Positions 25,901 to 34,828 of a DNA stretch of 64,000 nt are shown one piece after another (positions within the stretch are counted from its first letter, which is position 1; every line of letters begins with the position of its first letter). This DNA comes from Roseibaca calidilacus. GTDB taxonomy: Bacteria; Pseudomonadota; Alphaproteobacteria; Rhodobacterales; Rhodobacteraceae. Made by a program: the position numbers and the translations under genes. The notes under the pieces are model-generated. The model did no database searches and had not been told where the DNA came from. It worked only from the letters and a program-made list of their open reading frames with translations. The stretch is taken from assembly GCF_001517585.1 (NCBI RefSeq), contig NZ_FBYC01000004.1:1302001-1366000 (forward strand), written 5' to 3'.

Positions 25901-26373
25901 CCACCGCGCCGCAAGCCGCCATGCAGCTTGCGCCTTTGCCCGCCGCTGCCTTGGCCAAGGCGCTACCCCCTGCGCCGGAAACCGTGCTGTGCGAACACGG
26001 CCTGCCCGGCCCGACAGGCGAATCGAACCGCCTGCGCGATGTCACCCGTGCGCCACTGCTCTGCCTTGGGCCGGGGCGCGATCTGGCGGACCAACAGGTT
26101 CAGGCGGTGCAGGCGCTTGGTGGCCGCGCGGTCGCCTTGCAGGGCATCCCGCAAGACCTTGACCGCGCCGAAGGCTTTTCCGGCGTGCTCTATTGGGGCA
26201 ATGACAGTACCGCACGCCAGCTTGCACAGGCATTGGCACGGCGCGAGGGGCCGATTCTGCCACTTATCACCGACCGGCCCGACCGCGCCCATATTGCGTT
26301 TGAACGCCACCTGTGCATCGACACCACCGCTTCGGGCGGGAATGCGCAACTTTTGGCAGAGGTCGCGGCATGA
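22933..26373 (+). CDS. putA: Bifunctional proline dehydrogenase / L-glutamate gamma-semialdehyde dehydrogenase
   Basis: Oxidises proline to glutamate in two steps at the membrane. 1,146 residues from ATG 22933, which has GGAG seven bases upstream; earlier in-frame ATGs at 22921 and 22873 lack one. The FAD proline dehydrogenase barrel shows LVKGAYWDTEIKRAQ; the aldehyde dehydrogenase domain shows SPWNFPLAIFTGQIA and the catalytic cysteine in SAGQRCSALRC. There is no N-terminal ribbon-helix-helix, so this is the non-DNA-binding form, with control left to PutR. Confidence 0.95.
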   Translation: MAFPVPDSITQQILRDEGAHIAQAIADCGLDATARAQISDRASALVRDIRSSDAPGLMEVFLAEYGLSTSEGVALMCLAEALLRVPDAATIDDLIEDKIAPSDWGQHLGRSSSSLVNASTWALMLTGRVLDERGTSAAATLRGAVKRLGEPVIRTAVARAMKEMGRQFVLGESIDSAMTRAAKMEARGYSYSYDMLGEAARTMEDARRYHSAYARAIRAIGARATGNDIRTNPGISVKLSALHPRYEVAQEDRVLSELVPRARELARLAAALGLGFNIDAEESDRLALSLQVIDRVLDDPALEGWDGFGVVVQAYGPRAANVIDWLASKAESLDRKLMVRLVKGAYWDTEIKRAQVMGLGGFPVLTHKPASDVNYIACARQLLAARARLYPQFATHNAHTVAAVLHMAEAMRVDPADFEFQRLHGMGEALHDIVLKREGTRCRIYAPVGAHKDLLAYLVRRLLENGANSSFVNQIVDKNVPPETVAACPFAALDGVTGGNPKIANGPDLFGPNRRNARGWDLTSAQDLDAIAKARAEWETASFTVAPLMAGTAKGGASHTAQNPARPGDRLGTVTQASPEDVQTALAAAHPWGTDAASRARILTQAADLYEDHFGAIFAILAREAGKTQADALGELREAVDFLRYYAGQAESLEHPARGIFTCISPWNFPLAIFTGQIAGALAAGNGVLAKPAEQTPIIAHYATRLLHEAGVPRDVLQLLPGDGATVGAALTSDPRVNGVAFTGSTETAKSIQAAMAEHLAPGAPLIAETGGLNAMIVDSTALPEQAVRDVLASAFQSAGQRCSALRCLYIQQDVAEEFETMLFGAMDELRLGDPWHLATDIGPVIDPQAQSQIAEYIAQARADGRVLHDLTAPTEGHFIAPVTLRVRGIADLTREVFGPVLHIARFKAADLDCVIADVNATGYGLTFGLHTRIDGRVQHVMDRIRAGNMYVNRNQIGAIVGSQPFGGEGLSGTGPKAGGPQYLTRFTKPTAPQAAMQLAPLPAAALAKALPPAPETVLCEHGLPGPTGESNRLRDVTRAPLLCLGPGRDLADQQVQAVQALGGRAVALQGIPQDLDRAEGFSGVLYWGNDSTARQLAQALARREGPILPLITDRPDRAHIAFERHLCIDTTASGGNAQLLAEVAA

Positions 26374-26379
26374 CCCATT

Positions 26380-26443
26380 CATCCTTGCCCAAATATCCTG
26401 GGGGAGGCGCGGCGCAGCCGCGGCGGGGGCAAAGCCCCCGGCA
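26380..26443. repeat. Dispersed intergenic repeat with tandem GC hairpins, copy 3; likely bidirectional terminator
   Basis: ATCCTTGCCCAAATATCCTG is followed by stem CGCGGC/GCCGCG (26408-26422) and stem GGGGGC/GCCCCC with an AAA loop (26425-26439). It sits between the convergent ends of putA and the AAA ATPase gene, and shares its core with the copies at 6030, 11232 and 43410. Confidence 0.68.
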
Positions 26444-26458
26444 ACAATGGCCACACGC

Positions 26459-27310
26459 CTAGCGGGTCAGACTCACGCCTTCGCGCCCCGCAAGATCGGT
26501 AAAGAACTGCCATGCCACGCGGCCCGATCGGCTGCCGCGTGTCGCTTGCCATTCAATCGCCTCGGCCCGCAGGCGCGCGGGGTCAATCGTCAGGCCATAG
26601 GCCGCGCAATAGCCTTCAATCATGGCAAGGAAATCATCCTGATCGCAGGCATGAAAGCCCAGCCACAGCCCGAAACGGTCCGAGAGCGAGACTTTTTCTT
26701 CCACCGCCTCGGATGGCGAGATCGCGGATGAACGTTCATTCTCGATCATGTCACGCGGCATCAGGTGACGGCGGTTCGACGTGGCATACAGCACCACATT
26801 GTCGGGCCGCCCCTCGACGCCCCCGTCCAGCACCGCTTTCAGCGATTTGTAATGCTGGTCATCATGGCTAAAAGACAGATCGTCGCAAAACAGGATGAAC
26901 CGGCCATCGGCCACGCGCAGCAGGTCCAGCAAGCGGCCGATGCTGGGCAGGTCCTCGCGCTGGATTTCCACCAGTTTCAGCCCGCTATCCGGCAATTGCG
27001 CGGTAACCGCGCCATGCACGGCTTTGACCAGCGACGATTTCCCCATCCCGCGCGCGCCCCAAAGCAGCGCATTATTCGCAGGCAAGCCGCGTGCGAATTG
27101 CAGCGTGTTTGCCAAAAGGGTGTCGCGGGCGCGGCCAATGCCGACCAGCAGATCCAGATCCACGCGGTTGACCTGTGCCACGGGGTGCAGCCTGTCCGGC
27201 CCCGTATGCCAGACGAAAGCTTCGGCGCTGTCCAGATCAGGCGCGCGTCCGGGCGGGGGCGACAGACGCTCCAGCGCCTCGGCAATCCGCGTCAGGGCGT
27301 CGTCATTCAT
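26459..27310 (-). CDS. DUF815 AAA-type ATPase
   Basis: 283-residue P-loop ATPase of the DUF815 family (function not established). Walker A GARGMGKS at 85-92; Walker B-like FILFCDDLSF; a sensor-like segment ATSNRRHLMPRDM. Its start overlaps the tatC stop by four bases, so it is probably the last gene of the tat operon. Confidence 0.87.
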   Translation of the reverse strand: MNDDALTRIAEALERLSPPPGRAPDLDSAEAFVWHTGPDRLHPVAQVNRVDLDLLVGIGRARDTLLANTLQFARGLPANNALLWGARGMGKSSLVKAVHGAVTAQLPDSGLKLVEIQREDLPSIGRLLDLLRVADGRFILFCDDLSFSHDDQHYKSLKAVLDGGVEGRPDNVVLYATSNRRHLMPRDMIENERSSAISPSEAVEEKVSLSDRFGLWLGFHACDQDDFLAMIEGYCAAYGLTIDPARLRAEAIEWQATRGSRSGRVAWQFFTDLAGREGVSLTR

Positions 27311-28173
27311 GCCTTATCGGCCTCTTCGCCCTCGTCCTCGTCATCCAGCAGCCCTTCGCGGCGCAAACGCTCGTTGCGGGCCTTTTCCACGCGGGCGACC
27401 AGCCAGATCGACACTTCGTATAGCCCGTAAACCACCGCGAACAGGATGATCTGGGTTATCACATCGGGCGGCGTGACCAAAGCGGCCAGCGTCAGAATGC
27501 CAACCACGGCCCATTTGCGCCCGGCTTTCAGGCCCGCTTCGGACACCAGCCCGGCCTTGCCCATCAGCGTCAGCAACACCGGCAGTTGAAAGCACATGCC
27601 AAAGGCCACGATAAAGCGGATCGTCAGGTTCAGGTATTCCTGCGCAGAACCTTGGAACACGACCGACAACGGTGCCGCCGCGCCTTCTTCGACCATGGCT
27701 TCGCCACTTGCGCCGAATTGCTGAAAGCCAAGGAAGAAATCATAGGCCAAGGGCGTGACGACGTAGAACGCAAAAGAGGCCCCCAGCAAGAACATTGCCG
27801 GAGAGGAGATCAGGAAAGGCAGGAACGCGCCCTGTTCAGACCGATACAGCCCCGGTGCCACGAAGCGCCAAAGCTGGGTCGCGATCACGGGAAAGGCCAG
27901 CATGAAGCCGCCCAAGAATGACACTTTGACCGCCACGAAGAACCCTTCTTGCGGGCTGATGAAGATCAGGTCACAATCCTGCCCACGTTCGGCCAAGGCG
28001 CTGCACAAGGGCGCGGTCAGAAAATTGAAGATCGGCGTGGCAACGGTGAAACACAGCACCATGCCGACCATGAAGGCCAGCGCCGATTTTATCAGCCGGT
28101 TGCGCAACTCTGCCAGATGTTCAATCAGCGGTGCGCTGGTATCGTCAATGTCGTCTTGCTGCGCCTTGCTCAT
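27307..28173 (-). CDS. tatC: Sec-independent protein translocase TatC
   Basis: Core twin-arginine receptor and translocase subunit, 288 residues, six membrane helices. The family signature near the N-terminus ([20 protein letters not shown]) is clear. The charged C-terminal tail (about 255-288) is longer than in E. coli. Overlaps tatB upstream and the DUF815 gene downstream. Confidence 0.95.
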   Translation of the reverse strand: MSKAQQDDIDDTSAPLIEHLAELRNRLIKSALAFMVGMVLCFTVATPIFNFLTAPLCSALAERGQDCDLIFISPQEGFFVAVKVSFLGGFMLAFPVIATQLWRFVAPGLYRSEQGAFLPFLISSPAMFLLGASFAFYVVTPLAYDFFLGFQQFGASGEAMVEEGAAAPLSVVFQGSAQEYLNLTIRFIVAFGMCFQLPVLLTLMGKAGLVSEAGLKAGRKWAVVGILTLAALVTPPDVITQIILFAVVYGLYEVSIWLVARVEKARNERLRREGLLDDEDEGEEADKA

Positions 28174-28694
28174 GTGCTGCTGTCCGTGCCGCTCTTGGGG
28201 CTGGATGGGGCGGTCTGGTCACGTTTGCCCGTGTCGGACGGCGTGGCCGTCGGCGCTGGCTGCGCCTCTGCGGCTGCGGGGTCTGGCTTGGGTGCGGCGC
28301 GTTTCGCGGCGTCACTGCGCATGCTGTCCATCTCGGCGGCGATACGGTCGATTTCGTCCTCATCATCGCCGGGGGCAGAGGGTTTGGCACCCTTGTCGTC
28401 CGTTTTGTCGGATTTCGGGTCGTCCTTGAGCGGGTTCCAGTTTTTCATCTGGTTCAGCTCATCCAGCCCCATCCCTTGCGGGTTGGTCATGCCGCGCAGG
28501 TCGCGCGCCACGTCCTTGACGCCGGTCTGGTCGGCCGCATCTTCCATGGCGCGGCTGAATTCGCGCGCCATCGACCGCGCCTTGGCGGTCATCTGACCCA
28601 ATGTGCGGAACATTTTGGGCAGGTCTTTAGGGCCGACCACGATCAGCGCTACAACCCCAATGACCAGAAGTTCTGACCAGCCCAGATCAAACAT
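28170..28694 (-). CDS. tatB: Sec-independent protein translocase TatB
   Basis: 174 residues: an N-terminal membrane helix beginning [20 protein letters not shown] with the conserved glutamate, an amphipathic helix (about 25-50), then a long Pro/Ala/Asp-rich tail. Works with TatC in twin-arginine signal recognition. Confidence 0.93.
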   Translation of the reverse strand: MFDLGWSELLVIGVVALIVVGPKDLPKMFRTLGQMTAKARSMAREFSRAMEDAADQTGVKDVARDLRGMTNPQGMGLDELNQMKNWNPLKDDPKSDKTDDKGAKPSAPGDDEDEIDRIAAEMDSMRSDAAKRAAPKPDPAAAEAQPAPTATPSDTGKRDQTAPSSPKSGTDSST

Positions 28695-28751
28695 GCCGAC
28701 ACCCTTGCCCGCTTGCGGATTTCACAGCAAGACACCTCATGCGCGCGGCAA

Positions 28752-28988
28752 TCAGACCCGGTCCTTGCCGTTGTCCTTGTCGGTTTCTGGCGTGATGTCG
28801 CGTGCGGTCTTGGACGCGTCGTCATCCTTTTTCTCGATCTCGTCGGTGCCGTCTTTCAGGCCCTTCTTGAAAGAGGTGATGCCCTTGCCGACTTCGCCCA
28901 TCAGAGCGCTGACCTTGCCGCGCCCGAACAGGACAAGCACAACCACTGCGATAATGATAAAGCCCGCCGGGCCGATATTGTTGAGCAT
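28752..28988 (-). CDS. tatA: Sec-independent protein translocase TatA
   Basis: 78-residue pore-forming subunit: short membrane helix, [16 protein letters not shown] amphipathic hinge, acidic tail. The ATG at 28988 begins [10 protein letters not shown], the family's typical start; a longer frame begins nine codons upstream without support. First gene of tatABC. Confidence 0.92.
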   Translation of the reverse strand: MLNNIGPAGFIIIAVVVLVLFGRGKVSALMGEVGKGITSFKKGLKDGTDEIEKKDDDASKTARDITPETDKDNGKDRV

Positions 28989-29122
28989 GTCATTCTCCCT
29001 TCGCCGGGCCAGCATGTGGCGGGCCCGGACTACTCGTATTCCATTTATGGATTAACACGCCCTAATCAAAGCCCCAAATTGCGCTTGGGAGCAAAAACAG
29101 CGGGGCTTTGCCCGCCGACAGG

Positions 29123-29995
29123 CTATTCAGCGGCCTGAAGCGCGAAGGCGCGCATCATCTCTTCGGCCCCCTGAACGCGGTTGCGCCCGCCTTCCTTGGC
29201 AGCATAAAGCCGCGCATCGGCCAGTGCGATCAAGGCATCACGGGTGTCGGTCTGCGCGTCCATGCTGGCCACGCCAAGGCTGGCGGTAAAGTCGATCTGG
29301 GGGTAATCGCGCACCACGGTCGCCTCGATCACGGCGCGCAGGCGCTCGGCAATGTCCAGCGCCGTCAGATGGTCGGCTGTGACCAGAACGCCGAATTCCT
29401 CGCCACCCAGACGGCCCAGAATGTCGCAGCGGCGCAATTCGGCTTGCACCACATGCGCCACGCCGCGCAGCACCGCATCGCCCGCGGCATGGCCATGCAC
29501 GTCATTGACCGCCTTGAAATGGTCAAGGTCGAACATGATCAGGCTGCACTGCCGCCCGCTGCGCTGAAAGGTTGCAGCCGCGCGCCCAAGGTCCGACATG
29601 AATGCGCGACGGGTCAACGCCTTTGTCAACACGTCCAGATGGGCTTCGGACCACAGCGCATGTTGTTCGGCCACCAGCACGGCAAAACCCGCCAACAGGT
29701 GCGACGCGCCCGATTCGAACTGTTCGGCGTAAGCGCGCAACATGCCGAATCGGCGGCCTTGGGTGACAAGCGGGTGTTCAAGGCACGCCATATGCTCGTC
29801 AGCGGGCGGGCGCGGTTCGCCATCAAGCTGGATCGTGACATGGCGCGCGCCAATGGTCTGGCGAACAAGATAGAAAATCGTGTCATAATGGCCCGGCGCG
29901 GGGGCGTCGGCCTCAAACATTTCGGACGGCTGCGCCCCGGCGGCGGGGAACAAGTCGTGGCAATTTTGCGCGGCAACATTCATGACAAGACCCAT
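29123..29995 (-). CDS. GGDEF diguanylate cyclase
   Basis: 290-residue protein with an N-terminal sensory segment of unassigned type (about 1-115) and a C-terminal GGDEF domain. The active-site signature is GGEEF and the preceding DLDHFKAVNDVHGH metal/GTP region is intact, so it should make cyclic di-GMP. No membrane helices, so it is cytosolic. Upstream DNA carries CtrA-like motifs. Confidence 0.9.
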   Translation of the reverse strand: MGLVMNVAAQNCHDLFPAAGAQPSEMFEADAPAPGHYDTIFYLVRQTIGARHVTIQLDGEPRPPADEHMACLEHPLVTQGRRFGMLRAYAEQFESGASHLLAGFAVLVAEQHALWSEAHLDVLTKALTRRAFMSDLGRAAATFQRSGRQCSLIMFDLDHFKAVNDVHGHAAGDAVLRGVAHVVQAELRRCDILGRLGGEEFGVLVTADHLTALDIAERLRAVIEATVVRDYPQIDFTASLGVASMDAQTDTRDALIALADARLYAAKEGGRNRVQGAEEMMRAFALQAAE

Positions 29996-30020
29996 TCGTT
30001 AACGAAGTCTTTCGTCGCTC

Positions 30021-30077
30021 TTAACCATGCAAAGGACAAGGCAAGAATGTGGTAAGATTTTGTTAACGAAAAATTAG
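30021..30077. promoter_or_regulatory. CtrA-like motifs upstream of the diguanylate cyclase
   Basis: TTAACCAT at 30021-30028 is the classic CtrA half-site octamer. TTAACGAAAAATTAG (30063-30077) is TTAA-N7-TTAG, one base from the full CtrA box TTAA-N7-TTAA. Both lie 26-82 bases upstream of the start of the GGDEF gene at 29995. Match by eye only. Confidence 0.4.
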
Positions 30078-30106
30078 CCACAACCGGCGGCAGGCAAAAG
30101 CTGCGG

Positions 30107-31414
30107 TCAGGTACGGTCGCGCAAGGCGCGAAAGCGCGCCTGCTGGCGGTCAGACCAATGCACGCTCAGAACGGTCTCTGTTTCGCCTTGCGCTTCGGAT
30201 TCGACAACGCCTTGGCCATACAGCCACGCCCGCAACCGCCCGTCAGAATGGGGCACGGTGACCGTATCGTGATGGCGCACGTCATCCAGCTGTGCCGTGA
30301 TCGCAGCAAACAGCGCGTCCAGCCCTGCCCCGGTCAGCGCAGAGCCAACAAACACGCCCTCAGCCCGCTGCGCCTGACGGTCGACCTGCAACCGGGTCGC
30401 TTCATCCAACTGGTCAGCCTTGTTCCATAGGTCAATGCGCGGGATCTCGTCATCCACGCCCAAAGCGGCAAGCACATGGGCGACATCGGCGGCCTGCGCC
30501 GCTGTCGCGGGATGCGCGATATCGCGGACATGCAAAATCAGATCTGCTTCCAGCACCTCTTCCAACGTGGCGCGAAACGCTGCGACCAGCAGTGTCGGCA
30601 ATTCCGAGATGAACCCCACCGTGTCGGACAGGATGATATCCTTGCCCGTGGGCAACCGCACCGCGCGCATGGTCGGGTCAAGCGTGGCAAAGAGCATATC
30701 CTTGGCCATGACATTCGCGCCGGTCAAACGGTTGAACAGCGTGGATTTTCCGGCATTGGTATAGCCCACAAGCGCCACCACCGGATAGGGCACCTTGCGC
30801 CGCGCGGCGCGGTGCAATTCGCGAGTTTTGGCAACCTTGTCCAACTGGCGGCGCAGACGGGTCATCTGCTCGTCAATGGCGCGGCGGTCGGCCTCTATCT
30901 GGGTTTCACCCGGACCGCCGACAAAGCCAAGCCCACCGCGCTGACGTTCAAGGTGCGTCCACGCGCGCACCAGCCGCGTGCGCTGGTAGCTAAGGGCGGC
31001 CAGTTCCACCTGCAACACGCCTTCGCGGGTGGCCGCGCGATCGGCAAAGATTTCCAGAATCAACCCGGTGCGGTCCAGAAGTTTGACGTTCCATGCCTTT
31101 TCCAGATTGCGCTGTTGCACGGGGCTGACGGGACCATCGATCAGGACCAGATCAATCTCATCCGCTTCCAACGCTTGGCGCAGTTCTTCCAGCTTTCCCT
31201 TGCCAAACAATTGGCCCGGATGGGCGCGCGGTAGGCGCACGACCTGCCCGCCCACGACCTCTAGCCCCGGCAGCGCATGGGCCAGCGCCATGGCTTCGGC
31301 CAAGGCATCTTCCGGCTCTCGTGAACCGGGTTTCGATTTCAGCTCTGGATGCAGCACAAAGGCGCGAGTCAGACGTTTGCCGCCTTCGCCCCCCAGTTCC
31401 GTCAGGTCGATCAC
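30107..31414 (-). CDS. hflX: GTPase HflX
   Basis: Ribosome-associated GTPase that splits stalled ribosomes under stress. 435 residues: N-terminal HflX domain with FGKGKLEEL, a coiled-coil region (about 160-200), then the G domain with VGYTNAGKSTLFNRL (G1) and SDTVGFISELP (G3). Lies 11 bases downstream of hfq on the same strand, the conserved hfq-hflX pair. Confidence 0.95.
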   Translation of the reverse strand: MIDLTELGGEGGKRLTRAFVLHPELKSKPGSREPEDALAEAMALAHALPGLEVVGGQVVRLPRAHPGQLFGKGKLEELRQALEADEIDLVLIDGPVSPVQQRNLEKAWNVKLLDRTGLILEIFADRAATREGVLQVELAALSYQRTRLVRAWTHLERQRGGLGFVGGPGETQIEADRRAIDEQMTRLRRQLDKVAKTRELHRAARRKVPYPVVALVGYTNAGKSTLFNRLTGANVMAKDMLFATLDPTMRAVRLPTGKDIILSDTVGFISELPTLLVAAFRATLEEVLEADLILHVRDIAHPATAAQAADVAHVLAALGVDDEIPRIDLWNKADQLDEATRLQVDRQAQRAEGVFVGSALTGAGLDALFAAITAQLDDVRHHDTVTVPHSDGRLRAWLYGQGVVESEAQGETETVLSVHWSDRQQARFRALRDRT

Positions 31415-31425
31415 TTCACGGGCGA

Positions 31426-31659
31426 TTACGCTTCACCCTCATAGAGAGAGATCGGCTGGCCCGGCATGATGGTCGAAATCGCGTGCTTATAGACAAGCTG
31501 GCTTTGCCCGTCCCGCCGCAGCAACACGCAGAAATTGTCGAACCAGGTTATCACGCCTTGCAGCTTGACCCCATTAATCAGGAATACCGTAACCGGCACC
31601 TTGTTCTTGCGAACGTGATTCAGAAATGCATCTTGCAGATTTTGCTTATCGCTGGCCAT
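31426..31659 (-). CDS. hfq: RNA chaperone Hfq
   Basis: 77-residue Sm-like protein that pairs small RNAs with mRNAs. Sm1 and Sm2 motifs ([20 protein letters not shown] and [12 protein letters not shown]) are complete, and the C-terminal tail is short as in other alphaproteobacteria. Confidence 0.97.
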   Translation of the reverse strand: MASDKQNLQDAFLNHVRKNKVPVTVFLINGVKLQGVITWFDNFCVLLRRDGQSQLVYKHAISTIMPGQPISLYEGEA

Positions 31660-31806
31660 GCGCTTGCCTTTTTGTCAGGGCGGTTTGCTATACGCAGAGA
31701 GCCTCGTCTCCCTATTCGCCCAGTATGAAACGTGATTTGCGAAACTTCCAGCCCTGCGGCGCACAAATTTGCACCATGGGCGAAAATTGCAAGCCTTCCT
31801 GAATGT

Positions 31807-33327
31807 TTATCGCCCCAAGCGGGGCCAGAGCACCGATAGCAGCATCAACAATTCCAGCCGCCCAAGGATCATCCCCAGGGCCAGCACGGCGCGTGCCGGG
31901 TCGGCAAGGGCTGCGTAGGATAACGGCTCTGGCCCGGCGATCTGCGCCAAAGGGCCGGTGGTGGTTATGGCGGCGCTGGCGAAAATCAGCGCATCTTCCA
32001 GCGGCTGGCCCAACAGGACCAGCGCCATCACAAGGGCGGTCAGGGTCAGGATAAACACCATCAGGAACAGCCATGCGGAAAACGCGCCTTCGCTGCGCAA
32101 CCCGCGCAAGCGCGGCCCGTCGCCGCCCATGCCAGAGGGGTGAATCAGCTTCTCGGCCTCGTGCTTGGCCTGCCACAGCAGCGCAAAGCCGCGCAGCAGC
32201 TTCAGCCCGCCCGCGGTGGTGGCAATACCGCCGCCCAGCGTTGCAAGCCCCAGCAGCACGATCCCGCCGGGACCGGCATAGGCCGTCACCTCGGGCGCGC
32301 CGATGGTGCTGACAAACCCCGCCGTTCCAAGAAACGACAGCGCGGTAAAGCCCGTGCCCCACAGTTCCGCCAGTGCCGCAGCGGGGGCAGCGCCCAGCGC
32401 ATCCGCGCCATTGACAGCCCATAGCCCAAAGGTGACCGCAACCAAAAGCCAAATCGCCACGCGCAATTCGTCATCGCGCCAGAGCGGGCCAGAGCCTTGC
32501 GGCACCACCGCACCGGGCCAGCCGCGCCGGGTCAGCGCCAGCCCAAGGAACAGCGCGATCGCCACCTCTTGCACGATCCCGTCCGCGGCCCCCCAATGTG
32601 GCACGATCCCGGATGTGGACAAGGTGGACATGGCATAGACCAGCGCCACCAAAGGCGGCATCCCCTGCACCGACAAGACCACCCATAACAGCCCCGTCAC
32701 ACCCGCATAGGCCGGGGCGATCAGGCGGATATGCGACCATAGCCGGCCCAGATCGGCCTGTCCTGCCTCTGCCCCGATCTGGGTAGCGCGCATCTTGCGC
32801 GACCAGTCGGGCACCTCGCCAATGGCTTGGGAGCGTGCGGTCAAAAGGTCATAGCCACCCATGTTCATCGGGGCCAGCAGGGCCGCAGCATAGACCAGCA
32901 CGAACAACCCGCCCAACCACGCCGCCATCGCGCGCCAGACAAGCAGGCTGCGCGGCATCGCGCTGTCCAAGGCGCTGGCACCGGTGGTGGTAAAGGCAGA
33001 GACCATTTCGAACCATGCATCGAACAGCGGCAAACCGCCCGGCATCGCCTCTGTCACCGGCAGCGCCATGAAAAGCGGGATGACAAGGTAGGACACTGTC
33101 AGAATGTAGAACGGGTGCGACAGCGCACCGGGTTTGCGCTGTAGGTTGCGCCGCGACAGGTAGATCAGGCCCGCAAGACTGCCCAGCAGGCTGGCCGAAT
33201 ACAGGAAAGCGCGCGCGCTTTCATGCTCACGCAGGGTAAAGCCCAGCGCGGCAGGCAAGATCATTGCCCCGGCTGTGACCGCCATCAACCCGGCCATGAC
33301 AATCGTGCCGCGCGCGCTGTCTTTCAT
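31807..33327 (-). CDS. trkH: Trk-type potassium uptake protein, membrane subunit (TrkH)
   Basis: 506 residues from ATG 33327, with a purine-rich AAGGGGGCG sequence upstream; an in-frame start 35 codons earlier would add a non-membrane leader. Eight to ten hydrophobic segments in the four-MPM KtrB/TrkH arrangement, with filter-like TTTGAS and TSTLSTSG segments. Its partner trkA lies 55 bases upstream. Confidence 0.92.
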   Translation of the reverse strand: MKDSARGTIVMAGLMAVTAGAMILPAALGFTLREHESARAFLYSASLLGSLAGLIYLSRRNLQRKPGALSHPFYILTVSYLVIPLFMALPVTEAMPGGLPLFDAWFEMVSAFTTTGASALDSAMPRSLLVWRAMAAWLGGLFVLVYAAALLAPMNMGGYDLLTARSQAIGEVPDWSRKMRATQIGAEAGQADLGRLWSHIRLIAPAYAGVTGLLWVVLSVQGMPPLVALVYAMSTLSTSGIVPHWGAADGIVQEVAIALFLGLALTRRGWPGAVVPQGSGPLWRDDELRVAIWLLVAVTFGLWAVNGADALGAAPAAALAELWGTGFTALSFLGTAGFVSTIGAPEVTAYAGPGGIVLLGLATLGGGIATTAGGLKLLRGFALLWQAKHEAEKLIHPSGMGGDGPRLRGLRSEGAFSAWLFLMVFILTLTALVMALVLLGQPLEDALIFASAAITTTGPLAQIAGPEPLSYAALADPARAVLALGMILGRLELLMLLSVLWPRLGR

Positions 33328-33382
33328 CTGCGCCCCCTTGCGCTGTGACCTTACCGGCTTGCCTATGGCGCAGCCATGGCGG

Positions 33383-34759
33383 TCAGAAATGCTCGAAGGA
33401 AACCTGCAACAAAGCATCCACCTTTGGCACATCTTCGGTCAGGGCAAAGATCACCACCAGATCGCCCTCTTGCAGGACCATGCTGCTATTGGGTTTCATG
33501 AACTTCCCGGCACGTTGCACCCCGATCAACAGCGCGCCTTCGGGAAAGGCAATGTCGCGCACCGCCCGGCCTGCGATCTGCGATGTGCCCAGCACCTTGG
33601 CCTCGATCACCTCGGCCTCTCGGTCGCCCAGCATGTAGACCGAGCGCACAAGCCCGTGCCGGATATGGCGCAAAATGGAACTGACGGTCAGCGCGCGCGG
33701 GTTGATATAGGCATCCACGCCCATGGCATCGGCCAGCGACACCATGCCCGGATCATTGACCAGCGAAATCGCCATGCGCGCGCCCATGCTTTTGGCGCGC
33801 ACCGCCGCCAGCAGGTTGGTGCGGTCGTCATCGGTCAGCAAGACCACGGCATCGGTGTTCGAGATGCGCGCCTCTTCCAGCAGGTCGGAATCCATTGCAT
33901 CGCCATGCAGCACGATGGAACGTTCCAGCGCATCGGCTGCCGCCTCGGCGCGGGCGCGGTCGCGTTCGATAACCTTGACCCGCACGCGCTGGGGCTGGCT
34001 TTCCAGCATCCGCGCCACCGACAGCCCGACATTGCCGCCGCCAATGACCAGCACGCGTTCCTGCCGGGGGGCTTCCTTGCCGAACACTTCGAACACGCGC
34101 GACACATCATCGGCCGCCAGCAGCAGATACACCGCATCGCCCGCGAAAAGCTGATCCTCGGGTTCGGGAGCAAACATATGGCCTGCCCGGCGCACCCCCG
34201 CCACCATCACGCGCAAGGTCGGAAATAGTTCCGACAACTGCCGCAACGGCGTGTTGAGCACCGCGCATTTGTCATCCAGCACCAGCCCCAAAAGCAGCGC
34301 GCGCCCGTCGAAGAACTCGTGCACATCAAAGGCCGACGGATAGGCCACGCGCTTCATGGCCGCCAGCGACACTTCGCGTTCGGGGCTGATGATAACATCG
34401 ATGGGCAAATGCTCGCGCCGGAACAGGTCGGCATATTTCGGGTCCAGATAGGTCTGGGCCCGCAGCCGCGCGATTTTCTTGGTCACACCAAAGACGCTAT
34501 GCGCGACCTGACATGTGACCATGTTCACCTCGTCCGAATAGGTCGCGGCAATGACCATATCGGCATCGCCCACGCCGGCCTGTTCCAGAACGGCGGGGTA
34601 GCTGGCAAAGCCCGTCACGCCCTGCACATCCAGCGTTTCGGTCGCGCGGCGGACCAGCACGGGGTTGTTGTCGACAATGGTGACGTCATTGCGTTCGCCC
34701 GACAGGTGGCGCGCAATCTGCCACCCCACCTGCCCTGCGCCGCATACGATGATCTTCAT
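33383..34759 (-). CDS. trkA: Trk potassium transporter regulatory subunit TrkA
   Basis: 458-residue cytosolic NAD(H)-binding subunit. Two RCK_N Rossmann domains, beginning MKIIVCGAGQVGWQIA and near 232 (VLVIGGGNVGLSVARML), each followed by an RCK_C domain. Gates TrkH. Downstream of ntrX, the conserved order in Rhodobacteraceae. Confidence 0.95.
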   Translation of the reverse strand: MKIIVCGAGQVGWQIARHLSGERNDVTIVDNNPVLVRRATETLDVQGVTGFASYPAVLEQAGVGDADMVIAATYSDEVNMVTCQVAHSVFGVTKKIARLRAQTYLDPKYADLFRREHLPIDVIISPEREVSLAAMKRVAYPSAFDVHEFFDGRALLLGLVLDDKCAVLNTPLRQLSELFPTLRVMVAGVRRAGHMFAPEPEDQLFAGDAVYLLLAADDVSRVFEVFGKEAPRQERVLVIGGGNVGLSVARMLESQPQRVRVKVIERDRARAEAAADALERSIVLHGDAMDSDLLEEARISNTDAVVLLTDDDRTNLLAAVRAKSMGARMAISLVNDPGMVSLADAMGVDAYINPRALTVSSILRHIRHGLVRSVYMLGDREAEVIEAKVLGTSQIAGRAVRDIAFPEGALLIGVQRAGKFMKPNSSMVLQEGDLVVIFALTEDVPKVDALLQVSFEHF

Positions 34760-34828
34760 GGCCCGCGCCTCTTGGTTGCGGAAATCGAAGCCCTTGATGT
34801 GCCAGCAGGCGCGCGCGCTTGCAAGGCT

